A stretch of 64,000 nucleotides of DNA from Primulina eburnea (lineage: Eukaryota > Streptophyta > Magnoliopsida > Lamiales > Gesneriaceae), in assembly GCF_022965805.1 (NCBI RefSeq), contig NC_133117.1, forward strand, positions 6,472,183 through 6,536,182, in the 5' to 3' direction. Under the pieces are notes generated by a model that did no database searches, was not told the DNA's origin, and saw nothing but the letters and a program-made list of their open reading frames with translations. The position numbers and the translations under genes are program-made. Below, piece after piece: positions 1 to 11,798 of this stretch (its first letter is position 1; each line of letters opens with the position of its first letter).

Positions 1-329
1 TGAATAAAAAAAGAAACACAATTAAACCAAGCAGAATTCAATCATAAAAATAATCACGTCAAATCATCGTGTCCACAAAGTTACATCATCCTTTAGAATG
101 GAAAATTAGTTCATCACGAAATCTAAACAGAATCAACATGTTCAAAGTTTTAGACATTACAACACAATAAAATAAAGAAGCGAAAGAATATATGACAAAT
201 CAGAAGTGGCGTCTCTGTCCCCAGATTCGTCATTTTTCGTCTTCGTGATCAATCTTCGTGCTTCGTTCCGTTTCGTACCGTGTTTTTTCTCTCATGCCTT
301 TTTTTCTCTCCAAGCGGTCGTATCTCCTG
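1..329 (-). repeat. Inverted Athila-type LTR fragment
   Basis: This stretch is the reverse complement, with scattered substitutions and small indels, of about 12190-12530, which lies inside the forward-oriented LTR at 11799-13065. The match stops at about 329, just before the gag reading frame. The gag therefore does not follow a normal forward 5' LTR and primer-binding site but an LTR piece facing the other way. It may belong to a neighbouring minus-strand element whose rest lies left of the window, or come from a rearrangement. Confidence 0.75.
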
Positions 330-345
330 ACCCGCTCTGATAAAT

Positions 346-1390
346 ATGGTTCAGCAGAACCAGTTTGCCAAAATCGCCATTACTGATCCTCACTTACATT
401 TGAGGACCTTCTTGGAGATCACGGATACGGTAAAAATTAATAATGTTCCTGATGATATTACTAGATTGCGTTTGTTTCCGTTTTCCCTCAGGGACCAAGC
501 AAGAGGATGGATCCAATCGTTTCCTTGGGAAGTATCACGACATGGCAGGAGCTGGATACATTATTTCTAGCTAATTACCTTCCCCTGCAAAGTCTGCACA
601 TTTGAATATTGAGATTAATACTTTCAGGTAGACTGATTTTGAGCAGCTTTATGAGGCGTGAGAACGATACAAGGAGCTGTTGAGAAAGTTCCTGAACCAT
701 GGTTTTGAAGACTGGGTGAAAACTGAATTATTCTACAACGGTTTAAATGGGCAAACAAGAGGAACATTGGATGCAGCGGCTGGCGGCACGATCTTTGCCA
801 AATATCCTGAGCAAGCTTATGACTTGCTTGAGCAGATGACTATAAATAGCTACCAGTGGCCGTCTGAGAGGTCAGGAGTAAAGAGGACAACTGGAGTTTA
901 TGCTGTGGACCCTATTACGTCACTCACTGCCCAGGTATCTGCACCGACAACACAAATAATAGCTATGACTAAGGTGAGCACATCAGAGACGGAGAGTCCA
1001 CCGATTGTTGCTGAAGAACCATCTCTTCCTGAAGAATCTCAGTACATCAACAATAAAAACTTTGGTGGCTATGGAGGATATCGAGGAAACCCTCCCCTAA
1101 TACTTATCAACCTAGTTTAAGAAACCACAAAAAGTTTTCATATGCAAATAATAATAATGTGTTGAATCCTCCACCGGGGTTCAATACATCAAAGGGGGAA
1201 GGAAAGCCTTCATTAGAGGACTTAGTGGGAACGTTTGTTGCTGAATCTAGAAAAAAGATGGCGAGGACTGAGTCTCCTCTTGACAATATGGAGACTCACA
1301 TAGGAAATATGGGTGCCACGATGAATCTTTGGAGACAAAAATTGGACAGTTGGCCAACGCATTGAAAGATCAAAATAGAGGTCAATTCCC
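346..1390 (+). pseudogene. Athila-type gag remnant
   Basis: Gag is the structural protein that packages retrotransposon RNA. The first piece (346-570) carries the retrotransposon gag signature around RLRLFPFSLRDQARGW. The next readable piece (680-1120) continues with the FLNHGFEDWVKTELFYNGL stretch typical of plant gypsy gag and ends in a Gly-rich tail. A third piece (about 1159-1390) continues in another frame. The reading frame breaks near 570, between 600 and 680, and near 1120. The first ATG has no forward LTR or primer-binding site before it, only the inverted LTR piece. Family assignment is firm; function is lost. Confidence 0.75.
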
Positions 1391-1420
1391 AAATAATACT
1401 GAAGTGAATCCAAAGGAGCA

Positions 1421-3378
1421 ATGCAAAGCTATAACTTTATTGGTGGTAATCATGTTAATAAAGCTTTATGTGATCTTGGAGCGAGTATTAATCTTATTCC
1501 ATTTTCTATTTATAGGGACTTGGAGCTTGGGGAGGTAAAATCAACCACTATAACTTTGCAACTTGCAGATAGGTCACTCACCTATCCTCGTGGAATTGTT
1601 GAAGATGTTTTGGTAAAGATTGACAAGTTTATCTTCCGTACTGATTTTGTAATACTTGATATGGAGGAAGATCAATATGATCCATTGATTTTTGGGCGAC
1701 CTTTCTTAGCCACTAGAAAAGCATTGATAGATGTACACAAAGGAGAAATCACCTTGAGAGTTGGTGGGGAAGCTATGATATTCAACATATATAAAGCTAT
1801 TAAAGGTAACTACGAGGTGAGTACTTGTAAAAGCATTGATATAATTGACTCTTGTGTTGTTGATATTGGTATAGGTCATACAGTAGAAGATCCATTAGAA
1901 AGATGCCTTTATTGTACTGTCGATAGAGTTGATGATGAAGATTGGGAATTGAGAGAACAACTTTTAGCTCTTGAGGAGTTGCCAAAGGTGAAGGAAGCGG
2001 CACAAGAGAAGTTGGAAGAAGAAAAGTCAGAGATAATACCTTCATCCCCTGTTTTGAAGGAATTGCCAAGCCATCTTTTCTATGCTTTCTTGGGTGAGAA
2101 GTCGACATATCCGGTAATTATCTCTTCCTCTCTTACTTTAGATGAAAAAGAAAAATTGTTGAGAGTGTTGAGGATATTCAAAACTGCATTTGGGTGGTCG
2201 ATTTCTCAGAGGAGGCTAAATCCAGCGATGAAGGAGGTAGTGAAAAATGAAGTGTTGAAATTGTTAAATGCTGGAATTATATCTGTTATTTCTGACGACA
2301 GTTGCGTGTCTCTTGTGCAAGTAGTGCCTAAAAAGGGTGGAATGACTGTGGTAATAATGAAAATTATGAACTAGTATTTACTCGTACCGTGAGTGGATGG
2401 CGAGTATGTATTGATTATAGGAAGTTGAACAATGTCACACGTAAAGATCATTTTCCATTACCTTTTATTGATCAAATGCTTGATAGACTTGCTGGTTATT
2501 GTCACTACTGCTTTTTAGATGGTTATTCAGGTTATAAACAGATTGCTATAGCACCAGAGGATCAATAGAAGACAACATTCAATGGCATGTTTCCTTTTAG
2601 GAGAATGCCTTTTGGGCTATGCAATGCACCAGCTACTTTTCAGAAGTGTATGATTGCCATATTTACAGACATGATGGAAAGTCTTCATCGATGATTTCTC
2701 GGTATTTGGCTCTTCATTTGATCACTATTTACACAACATTTCCCTCGTTTTGCAGATATGTCAAGAAAAAAACCTAGTTCTTAATTAGGAGAAGTGTTAT
2801 TTTATGGTCCAAGAGAGTATTGTTCTTGGACATAAAGTGTCTTCTAAAGGATTAGAGGTAGACAGAGCCAAAGTGGTTGCAATTGAAAAGCTTCTACTAC
2901 CAAAGAACATCAAAGGGATAAGAAGTTTCTTAGGACACGCCGGGTTTTATAGTAGATTTATCAAAGATTTTTCTAAGATTACCAAACCTTTGTGTAATTT
3001 GCTTGAAAAAGAATCCACTTTTTTTTATGATGATTGTTTGCAGGCATTTGAGAAGATCAAGAACGCATTGGTGAATCACCCATCATGATAGTGCCAGATT
3101 GGAAGGATCCCTTCGAGTTGATGTGAAATGCTAGTGATTATGCAGTAGGTGTGGTGTTGGGCCACATGCGTGATAAATTTTTTAGATCAATCTATTATGC
3201 AAGTCGAACCATGGATGCTGCACAGCAAAATTACAAAACTACTGAAAAGAAGATGCTTGCAGTAGTGTTTGCATTTGACAAGTTTGGACCATACTTGGTT
3301 GGCACAAAGGTAATTGTTTTCACTGACCATGTAGCTATTCGATACCTATTTGCCAAGAAGGATGTAAAAACACGCTAG
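1421..3378 (+). pseudogene. Athila-type protease, reverse transcriptase and RNase H remnant
   Basis: The longest open piece (1421-2374, 317 aa) starts with a retropepsin-like domain: DLGASINLIP near residues 19-28 is the active-site region, followed by the FGRPFLATRKALIDVHKGEI stretch. The reverse transcriptase follows in pieces. WRVCIDYRKLNN is read near 2398, FPFRRMPFGLCNAPATFQ near 2590-2640, and the catalytic IDD (GTCTTCATCGATGATTTC) at about 2681, beyond a frameshift. The connection domain with FLGHAGFYSRFIKDFSKI lies at 2804-3088. RNase H (3091-3378) retains ASDYAVG and FTDH. In-frame stops occur at about 2567, 2785, 3124 and 3376, so no active polymerase can be made. Confidence 0.8.
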
Positions 3379-3689
3379 ATAAGGTGGATTTATTGCTCTA
3401 AGAGTTTGATTTTGAAGTGAATGATAAGAAGGGGTGTGAAAATCAAGTGGCCGACCACTGTTCACGAATCGAACTTGAAGATAAAAAAGATGAAGGAACC
3501 ATAAAAGAAGCATTTCCAGATTAACAGCTGTTTGAGGTAAATTCTATACTCCCTTGGTTTGCCGATATAGCTAATTTCTCGTCTTGTGGTACTCTCCTTC
3601 CAGATTTGACTTATCATCAAAATAAGAAATTACTTCACGATGAAAATTTTTACCTATGGGATGATCCATAGATCTTCAAGAGATGTGCT

Positions 3690-4833
3690 GATCAGATGAT
3701 TAAAAGATACGTAGCGAAGGATGAAGCGAAAGTTATTCTTGAACAATGCCACTCTTCACCATATGGTGACCACTTTAGAGCATCAAGAACAACAGAAAAG
3801 GTATTACAGTCTGGTTTTTATTGGCCTACTTTGTTTAAAGATAGTTATACCTTAGCCAATTCATGTGATAGATGCAAAAGAGTTGGCAATATTTCTAGAC
3901 GCCATGAGTTTCCATGACCAATATTTTGGAAGTGGAATTTTTTGATGTTTGGGGTATTGACTTCATGGGGACCATCCCCATATTCTTTTGGCCAATCTTA
4001 TATTTTGCTTGCTGTGGATTATGTGTCAAAATGGGTAGAAGCAATTGCCACCAATACTAACAATGCTGAGTGGTTGCTAAGTTTTTGACAAGAACATCTT
4101 CACAAGATTTGGGACACCAAGAGCCATAATTAGTGATGAAGGCACACATTTTTTTAATAAAATCTTTAACTCACTTTTGGCTAAATATGATTTAAAGCAT
4201 AAAGTGACGCTGACATACCACCCACAAGCAAATGGACAAGCCGAAGTATCCAGTTAGGAGATTAAGCAGATATTAAGAAAACAGTGAAGATAAACCGGAA
4301 GGATTGGGCACTGAAGCTGGATGATGCCTTATGGGCGTACAAAACTGCATACAAGACACATATTGGGATGTCACCCTATAGGTTGGTCTTTTTTTAGGCC
4401 TGTCACTTACCACTGGAATTGGAACACAGAGCTTTTTGGGTCGTGAAAAAGCTCAACTTTGACATGGAAGCATCTATTGAGCAACGGCTATTGCAATTGA
4501 ATGAGATGGAGGAATTCATAAATGAGGCTTATGAGAACACAAAGATCTACAAGAAGAAGACCAAGAAGTGGCACGACAACCATATCTTACACAAGAATTT
4601 CGAGCCCGGACAACAAGCACTGTTGTTCAATTCACGCCTCAAACTATTTCCTATTAAGCTAAAATCATGATGGTCAGGGCATTTTACAATAGAATCAGTC
4701 CGACCATATGGAGCCATTGAGCTAAATTGCAATGACGGAAGAACGTTTAAAGTAAATGGACAACAAATCAAGCATTATTATGAGACTGAAGTAAGGCATG
4801 TTGACAACATTCCTTTGGGCGTATTAACTTGAT
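3690..4833 (+). pseudogene. Athila-type integrase remnant
   Basis: The HHCC zinc-binding part survives at 3696-3917: SSPYGDHFRASRTTEKVLQS followed by the Cys pair in CDRCKRVGN. The catalytic core is heavily damaged. [12 protein letters not shown] is readable near 4018-4050, but later segments need frame changes and cross stops. The C-terminal part (4419-4670) retains the chromatin-proximal stretch with [11 protein letters not shown] and [18 protein letters not shown], as in plant gypsy polyproteins. The frame runs out at about 4831. It is followed directly by the Athila spacer motif. Confidence 0.75.
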
Positions 4834-5239
4834 TTCGACTGGTGGCAGTCGGGATGACGACGTTAAACCAAGCGCTTGTTGGGAGGCAACCCAACCAGTA
4901 TCTTTTATAGCTTTCGTTTTCTTTATTTGCTTTTATTTTATTTTGTTATATATTAAATGATGTGACTGTTTGTCACATTAATTTCTGTAATTCAACGAAT
5001 AGTATTTTGAAACATGGACCCACATAATCCATGAATTCTATACATACGTTTTTTACCACACGTACACATGTTTTCAATTCAAATTTTCCTGGACTACACG
5101 TGTCCAATAATTTGAACAGTCACTTACATTAGTACTATACCGGCTACAATTCAGTTTTTCTTCTTACACGCACATTCAAGCATTCAGAGAAAATTTCTAC
5201 TCAAAGCATATTATTTTTTCGCATATTTCACTCAATCAA
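4834..5239 (+). other. Noncoding spacer after pol
   Basis: The first 80 bases carry the conserved Athila post-integrase spacer ending GGGAGGCAACCCAA. From about 4950 the sequence becomes AT-rich and unlike the flanks. It leads into the start codon at 5240 with a plausible leader (ACACGCACATTCAAGCATTC near 5166-5185). The junction between the Athila host and the inserted unit should lie in here, but I see no clear repeat end. Confidence 0.45.
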
Positions 5240-8046
5240 ATGGCGAATAAAATCCTAGCTCACGTCATGAACGCTATGGAAATCAGTTTTGAATCAGTTA
5301 TGACAGTAGCAGATGAAGCTGTGAAGAACATCGTCATCAAACTGGAAGAAGCCGGATTGAAACAATTTCTAGCATTATCTTCCCAAGAAATCTATGTCAA
5401 AGAGGTTCAAGAACTCTATGCCAGCGGCTATGTCACTACAACTGGCACTATCGCAGCTACTATAAATGGCCAGTTGCTGATCATTGAAGAGGACTTCTTC
5501 TGCAACCTTTTTGAACTGCCTACTGATGGGCTTGTTAACCTTTCTGAAGTCAAGACATCTGATGTTGAAGAGATGCAAACCTTACTCCTTGCGGATGGTC
5601 GGAAAATCAAAGTTTTCGATCCAAAGAAGGAACTGAAGCCAGAGGTGCAACTACTGGCAGATATAGTAGCAAAGGGGCTTTTGACAAAGACTGGATCCTT
5701 TGCTGCACTCACTCTTGAGAAGTTTCAAGCCATGACTGCTGTTATGGCAGGACGGAAACTGCACGGGAAGAACTTGATTTTCAACATTCTGAGGAATTTT
5801 TTCCAATCGTCCAAGTAGTCAAAGGGCTTTGCGGTGCAACTCAGCCATGTGCTGAAAGTAAAAGGGAAGGTAATTGATGGTTCTGAAAAGTTATCAAAGA
5901 TAAAATATTCAATGCTAAGAATGTCCAGCCACCTAAGAAGAAACCGGACATGTCACCTGAGCAGTTCTTGAATGTCAAGCAGGAGATTGGGACGTAGAAG
6001 GCCCCCAAATCAGTTCAGAAAATGAAGACCCTCCAGAAGAAGACAATCGAGCGCAAGCTGATTGTCAGTGAAACTGGCTCAAAAAAGACTTCATCTCCCA
6101 AGGTCGTCAAGAAGCCATGAACCTTGAAGACAAAGGCTGCTGCTGCAGTTGGGATCATTCCAACTGAAAGATGGATGCATTCAGGAGCTCAACAGCCTAT
6201 CAAGGCTATTCCACTGAAACCTATTCCAACTGAACCCTCAACTGTGGATCAGTTGCCTCTATCCACCATTCTACCGTCACCGAATCTGGTAACAAGAAGA
6301 AGCTTGCTGGAGTCAAGGCTCCATTGATCACTATTTCTGGATACACTGCCCTATCTACTGCCAGACCTAAGGGAATAGTGAAAGAGAAAAGATTGATGCA
6401 AATACATCAGGGTTAAGCATTCATCATGCCTTGACTGACTCTAAAGGCAAAGGAAAATTGCAAGAAGAGCTCAGGCCAATCAATGCCATCCAAACTCACA
6501 TTGATTTTATTTGAGAAGAGATCAATTAATTTGCAGTGAACAAGCTCGAAGCCTACAATGAATGGGTGAAGTTCAGAACTGAAGTTTTTTCTAAACAGCT
6601 TCTGAAGAATTCTAACTGAAGAAGTTTATTGATCTGGAGACTGTCATTCTAAGGGAAGTCAAGGCTTCTACAATTGTTCAAGCTCTGGAGAGAAAGAATT
6701 AAATTTTCAATCAACTGAGAGCTAAGAAGGTACAAAATATAGTTGCTGAATTGCGAATGCATTTTGATCCTACAAGTCCAACTGCATTCAATGATACAAT
6801 TGTGAATAATCAACTGGACTCGGATCTTTTCGCATTACAGTTAGAGATAAAAAAACTGGGAAATGGATCAAGAACTGATCATTCCAGCGGCTTCCCAAGA
6901 TTTATCAACTGAAGAAGACCCAGCTGAACAGTCAGTTCAATAGCCACCCAAAGACTCAGCCACTGAAACTACTCAACAGGAAACTGAACCTTCCAGAATA
7001 GTTGCTCAACCTACTCCCTCTTAAACTGCTAATCCAACGCCTTATTCTGAAGCTGAATTATCACTGGACAATCTTGATGAGGTCATCAAATCAGTAACCT
7101 CTGACATTCAGCTAAAAACATCGAAATCAATTGAATATTTTGTTTTATCTGAGGAACCAGCAGACCAGCCAACTGTTACTGAAGAACAAGCTGATCCTAT
7201 TATTGTTGATAATCCAGCTGATCAAGCTGTTAGTTTTAAAGAACGGGCCGAGAAGGCCATTTGTGAAGAAACTGAAGAGCCAGTTCAGTCACCAATTGTA
7301 ACTGAACAAGAAGTTTTGAAACAAGGTGAAGAGGCTCAGCTGCACTCAGTCTCAACTGAAGAAGTGCCAACTGAAGAGCCATTTCATCAACCAACTGAAG
7401 AACCAGTTATTCAATCAACTGAAGAACCTTCTACTACTTCTTTTCTTCCAACTGTCTCTTCTCCTCCCAGGGAACTTACAACTGAAAATATTTCAGAAAT
7501 ATTGGCGCATGAAACAGAATTAACTGACGGTGCGATGATTGTATTTACTCAATAGGAAAGGGAACAAATTCTATAATCTTCCGAAGCCGTGTCTCTTAGG
7601 ATTTCAGACACTGATGCCCTATTTGAAGAACTTCAAACTGTTCAGTCCAACCTCATCAGTATGATGCAAGCTATTTCTGCAATTCAATCAACTCAGCTTG
7701 CACACACTTTGAAGCTCAACTCGAACAATTAGTTTACCTCGAACAGACTGAATCAACTCAACCAGAGTGTGACTTATCTATATCTCCAGATGGAAGAAAT
7801 CAAGAAAGATAGCATGTCTACTGAATCCCACTTCCAAACTCAAGCATTAGTCGGCAAGACGCTTTGACTTTCTGTAGAACACAGTCACTAAAAAGATTGA
7901 TATGCTGTAGAACATTGTGATGAAGGATGTATCAGATATTGCAGCAGATGTCCGAATATTATCAAAAAAAGTGGATGTGCTTGACCAAAAAGGGGAAATA
8001 AGAGAAACAGAAGAAGACAAAGGTAACAAAGAGAAGAAGATATGAA
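5240..8046 (+). pseudogene. Lineage-specific repeated ORF with TEEP-rich tail
   Basis: The open part (5240-5818, 192 aa) has no catalytic domain that I recognise. It contains two features I recall from a large family of predicted proteins in Gesneriaceae genomes: a block around GYVTTTGTIAATINGQ near residue 62, and LLADIVAKGLLTKTGSFAALT near residues 137-157. Beyond the stop at 5816 the same frame resumes with KGFAVQLSHVLKVKGKV. A long, low-complexity region follows, with repeated Thr-Glu-Glu-Pro and ACTGAAGAA units (about 6960-7550), interrupted by stops. The last part (7560-8046) looks coiled-coil-like. It is probably the extra ORF of an LTR retrotransposon rather than a cellular gene, because an LTR-like segment follows. 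Function unknown. Confidence 0.5.
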
Positions 8047-8093
8047 GATCAACTGACTTAAATTAATTGTTGAATATTTTTTATTCTTTATTC

Positions 8094-8152
8094 TTTGTAC
8101 GAATCTGTACATAGATTAGTTCCTGATTTTCATTCTTTGTACGAATCTGTAC
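8094..8152 (+). repeat. Direct repeat with TGTACGAATCTGTACA
   Basis: TTCTTTGTACGAATCTGTAC occurs twice, about 41 bases apart, downstream of the lineage-specific ORF. Each copy holds an inverted TGTAC...GTACA core. It may be a 3' UTR element of the nested unit; no function is evident. Confidence 0.5.
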
Positions 8153-8255
8153 ATTAGAAGAATTATTTTATCGACAATGAATTCTAAGATTATTTTAAGT
8201 TCAGTTGATCAGTTCATACTTTACAAGTTTTGTCAAACACCAGAAATTGGGAAAT

Positions 8256-8934
8256 TGTTGGAAACTTAATTTCGGTGGTTTGACAAACTATGTGTTTAAA
8301 TTTATTGGACTAACTGATCAAGAACAGACAGTTGCCTAACTAAAGATTAATGCACAGTTTATCGAAGGCAATTGAAACCAGCTGAACTGAACTTACGAAG
8401 ACAACTGACTGATCAGTTGGAAACTGATCAGTTGGTATATTCAGTTGAGAGCTTATCAGCGTTTACTTATCAGCTGATCATTCAGCTAAACACGTCATCA
8501 GTTGATGACATTCAACCAACAACAGTTCAAAGCAGACTACAACTCGTAGTGAAACGCCGTATTTCAGGCTTACAGTGTACAAATGTCAGAAGAATATTGA
8601 CGTGGCAATCAACGATATAATGATTCAAATATATTTAATGTTATCATTGAAGAGAAGCCTATAAATAGGTGAGAAGAGCAGTTGAGGAACAACACTCTCA
8701 ATCTCATCGATCTATCTATTCTCAAGCTTGTTGTTACCCTGCTGAATTTATAGCTCTCACTCAAGAATCAAAAGCTCACACTCAATACCGAGCGTCATCC
8801 GTAGTTATTTTTCTACGCTCGAGGTTACCGTTTCTTCTACTTGTCATTGTTTGGGTTAATTTTAGCAATCGAGCAAATTTTGGGTACGATTTTGTTCTAT
8901 ATTTGTTGAAAGTGTGGGATAAAATTGTAATATC
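8256..8934 (+). repeat. LTR-like segment of the nested unit
   Basis: A purine-rich run (AGAAATTGGGAAA, about 8241-8254) is followed by TGTTGGAAACTTAATTTCGG, which looks like a polypurine tract and the start of an LTR. Inside are many CAACTGA/TCAGTTG units, and a TATA-like box CTATAAATAGGTG at about 8649 followed by a transcript-like leader. A similar CAGTTGAACTGA-rich texture returns at 62440-63700. The right border is not resolved, and a partner LTR was not found. Confidence 0.4.
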
Positions 8935-10090
8935 ATGCCTAGAAAGATTTCAAAATACGTGGCTTCCTCTTCTCGTTCCTATGATGCCAACAAATTGTGG
9001 AACGAGAAAGCCTTCAAAGTTTATGAGAGCACTTTGTCTAGGCCCATTATTAAAGAAAGAGGGCTAGATCTCACCACCCATAACTGTGTCATAATCTAAG
9101 AAATTGAGTAAAGGGGGTGGTTGGAGATAGCCAAGTCACCGCCAAATGCAGTTATATCGATAGTCCGCGAGTTTATGCCAATTTTAGAATCAAACATGAG
9201 GACTACAGGGTCTTGGTGCGAGGGAAATTGGTCTCTTTTGCCTCGGAAACCATAAATTCAATCTATAATCTGCCAAGCTTTGATAACGATGAGTATGAAC
9301 AATTTATTACTGGCACTGTAGATTATGGTGTCATTATCAGAGAATTGTGCATCGAAGGTGCAGAGTGGCGATTGAATCAAGTCTCTCCGGTTACTCTAAA
9401 AAAAATCTGAATTTCTCCGTAACCCAAGACGTTGGGCCTCGTTCATCATATCGAGAATCATGACATCCTCACATCAAAAAAAAATTACAAAAGATTAAGT
9501 GGCATTGATTTACGCCATCATGACGGAGAAGACATTGGATCTTTGGAAGATAATTAATGGTTCAATTATGCGTTCTGGTGAGGGACTAATGACCATCAGC
9601 CTCCCTTGTCCACATACTATCACTACATTTTGTCTTCATGCTGGTGTGCCATTGGCCGCAGATGAACAAGTTTTAAAAGCCAAGGGACTAATCACTGTTG
9701 TTACTAGCCACATCTGGCGCCGAGCACGAGAGTTAGAACGACAAGAAGCTTACAACCAGCGGGACAGAGAACGCCAAGAACCACCACCACCACCATCGAT
9801 CCCTCGAGCCAGTCTGAGAGACAGGGTGTTCCAAATGGAACATGATATGCAGACCCAGCGCCAAGGGTTGGCCGAGCACCGACACACTACTAATGCTTTC
9901 ATGTCATATATGATGGACTTCACGTCGGTGCTAGCTTAGTTTTTTCCACCTATTGGGCCCGATGATGCTCCTTTTCCACCACCACCAGCTTGGCTACCAC
10001 AGTACCCACCACCAGACAGACCCCCACCACAGCCCATGGAAGAGGACGCTGAAGATGCCGCGGATGACGACTGGGGCAACGAGTTCTGAC
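8935..10090 (+). pseudogene. Athila 3' ORF, putative plant transposon protein
   Basis: Plant Athila elements carry an ORF after pol that databases name putative plant transposon protein. Here the ATG at 8935 opens a frame that reads into ERGLDLTTHNCVII and then meets stops near 9097 and 9109. The conserved core continues at 9117-9410 (YANFRIKHEDYRVLVRGK and IIRELCIEGAEWRLNQ) and, after another break, at 9499-9939 (ALIYAIMTEKTLDLWKIING, then SLPCPHTITTFCLHAGVPL). The C-terminus is Pro-rich. At least two frameshifts and several stops inactivate it. Its biochemical role is not established even in intact copies. Confidence 0.7.
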
Positions 10091-11798
10091 ACTCGTGCGA
10101 GAAGTATGTGTTGTCACGCGCTTTTGAGTTATACATTGAAGACAATGCATACTGTAAGTTTGGGGCGTGTGAATTTGAATCTGCTTGCTTTTCTTGTTAG
10201 AAGTAGTATTTGATTATTAGAGTTAAGTTATTGCTTCCTGCAGTAGTTAATTCGTTCTTATTTTCGTAAGGAGTTTATATGGGTTTTTTTTAAAATAATT
10301 TATTGCATGCTAGAATTGTTAGAAAGAGTCATGGATACGTCATTGTGTGGCCGATGATGAAAATGAAATCATTATTTTAATGAATATATGTATTCATTAT
10401 AAATTGGGAGTCACAAATATTTTTGCACGGTCATGTTTGTTGATACTATCGATGCTTAGAGACAATTTACGTACCTGTGGAGCTAAATAGACAATAGAGA
10501 TCTGAATTTTAGTAATTCTCACATGACATTAACTGACACCTTTGCAAACACAGAAATGACCTACGCAATCTTTCTCAATGTCTTTGGGCCTGTTTTCATT
10601 GCTTATTATCGATTGTTATCCCATTGAGCCTCGAGTTGATTGATATGCTTAAATTTTTTGTGCACCTATTTCATATATCATTCTAGTCAAATAATGCATG
10701 TGATGGGTTTGTATGAGATAATTAATGGATTAAAAGGTAATCTAGAACTTGCTTGAACACTTTTGGAGGCGAAATACGGATAATATGAGACATAAGAATG
10801 ATTTAGGCAATCTTTTGAACTGTTTAAGCCTTTGAGCCTACCTAATAAACATGAAATATCCCTAGTGTCCAATTTTGAGCCTGCTAAAATCAAGTGGTGT
10901 GTGTCAATGACATACAATTAGCCCCCACTTGTATCTGTTCTACATCCCACAACAACTACATAATCTTATATACTTATTGTCCTACCTAATTTTGAGAGAA
11001 AAAATATCATTGGTGTTGTAATGATTCAAATACTCCTTGAAAAAAAAACTTAAATGTGCAAAAAGAGTCGAAAAAAAGAAAAAGAAAAAGTTAAACAATC
11101 AAAGAAATGAATAAAAAAGTGGTGAAAAAGAAAATTATGGGAAATTGAGGGTATGATTGGGAAGAAAACAATAAAATGATGGTGAATGAAATGAGAGTGA
11201 AAATGAGGAAAATTCGATTATTTCTCTCAAATTTTGATTTTCATACCTTTTATTGTAGCCATGAGCCATAGGCTAACGTTACAAGCCTAAAAGACCTATT
11301 AACCTTGTCAAATATATCCAATATACTAGTGGAGAAAAGTTGTTCAAGTCCAGCCTATGGATGCATGAGAAACTTGTTAACAAGTATGAACTTTAATCAA
11401 TTGCATGTGAGCATCTCATTGTGTGAAATCAATTTTTGGTATACGTGTGTTGAATATTTTACGAGCCAAATAATCATCAATAAAGTCCTTTGGGATCTGT
11501 GTAAGTGAATTTGTACATTGATGAAGTGTGGTTTGAACTGAACTGAAGATCTCTTGAGTTTATAAGGATAGTGAGTGTTGTAAATCTATTTGAGCATCTG
11601 ACTGGGTAAATGAGAATTGACATATCACACACGCACGTGACTCTTGAGTAATCGCGAATTACATGAGAATAGATGAGTCGGAGGCCAATATCACTTTTTG
11701 CATATCCATGACTATAGTCGTTAGTGTTAACTCTTCTTTGAAGCGTATTTTCATTGTTATTTTGCTCGAAACTAGCAAAAGTTCAAGTGTGGAGGGTT
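10091..11798 (+). other. Long noncoding 3' region of the Athila element
   Basis: No coding sequence is supported. The start carries ACATTGAAGACAATGCATAC followed by TAAGTTTGGGGCGTG, a pattern usual after the last Athila ORF. An A- and G-rich tract (11036-11170) and a final CAAGTGTGGAGGGTTTG before 11799 look like the region leading to the polypurine tract. Short ORFs here have no family features. Confidence 0.55.

Noticed and set aside
1800..2108. 102-aa minus-strand ORF
   Set aside because: Antisense shadow of the protease to reverse transcriptase frame.
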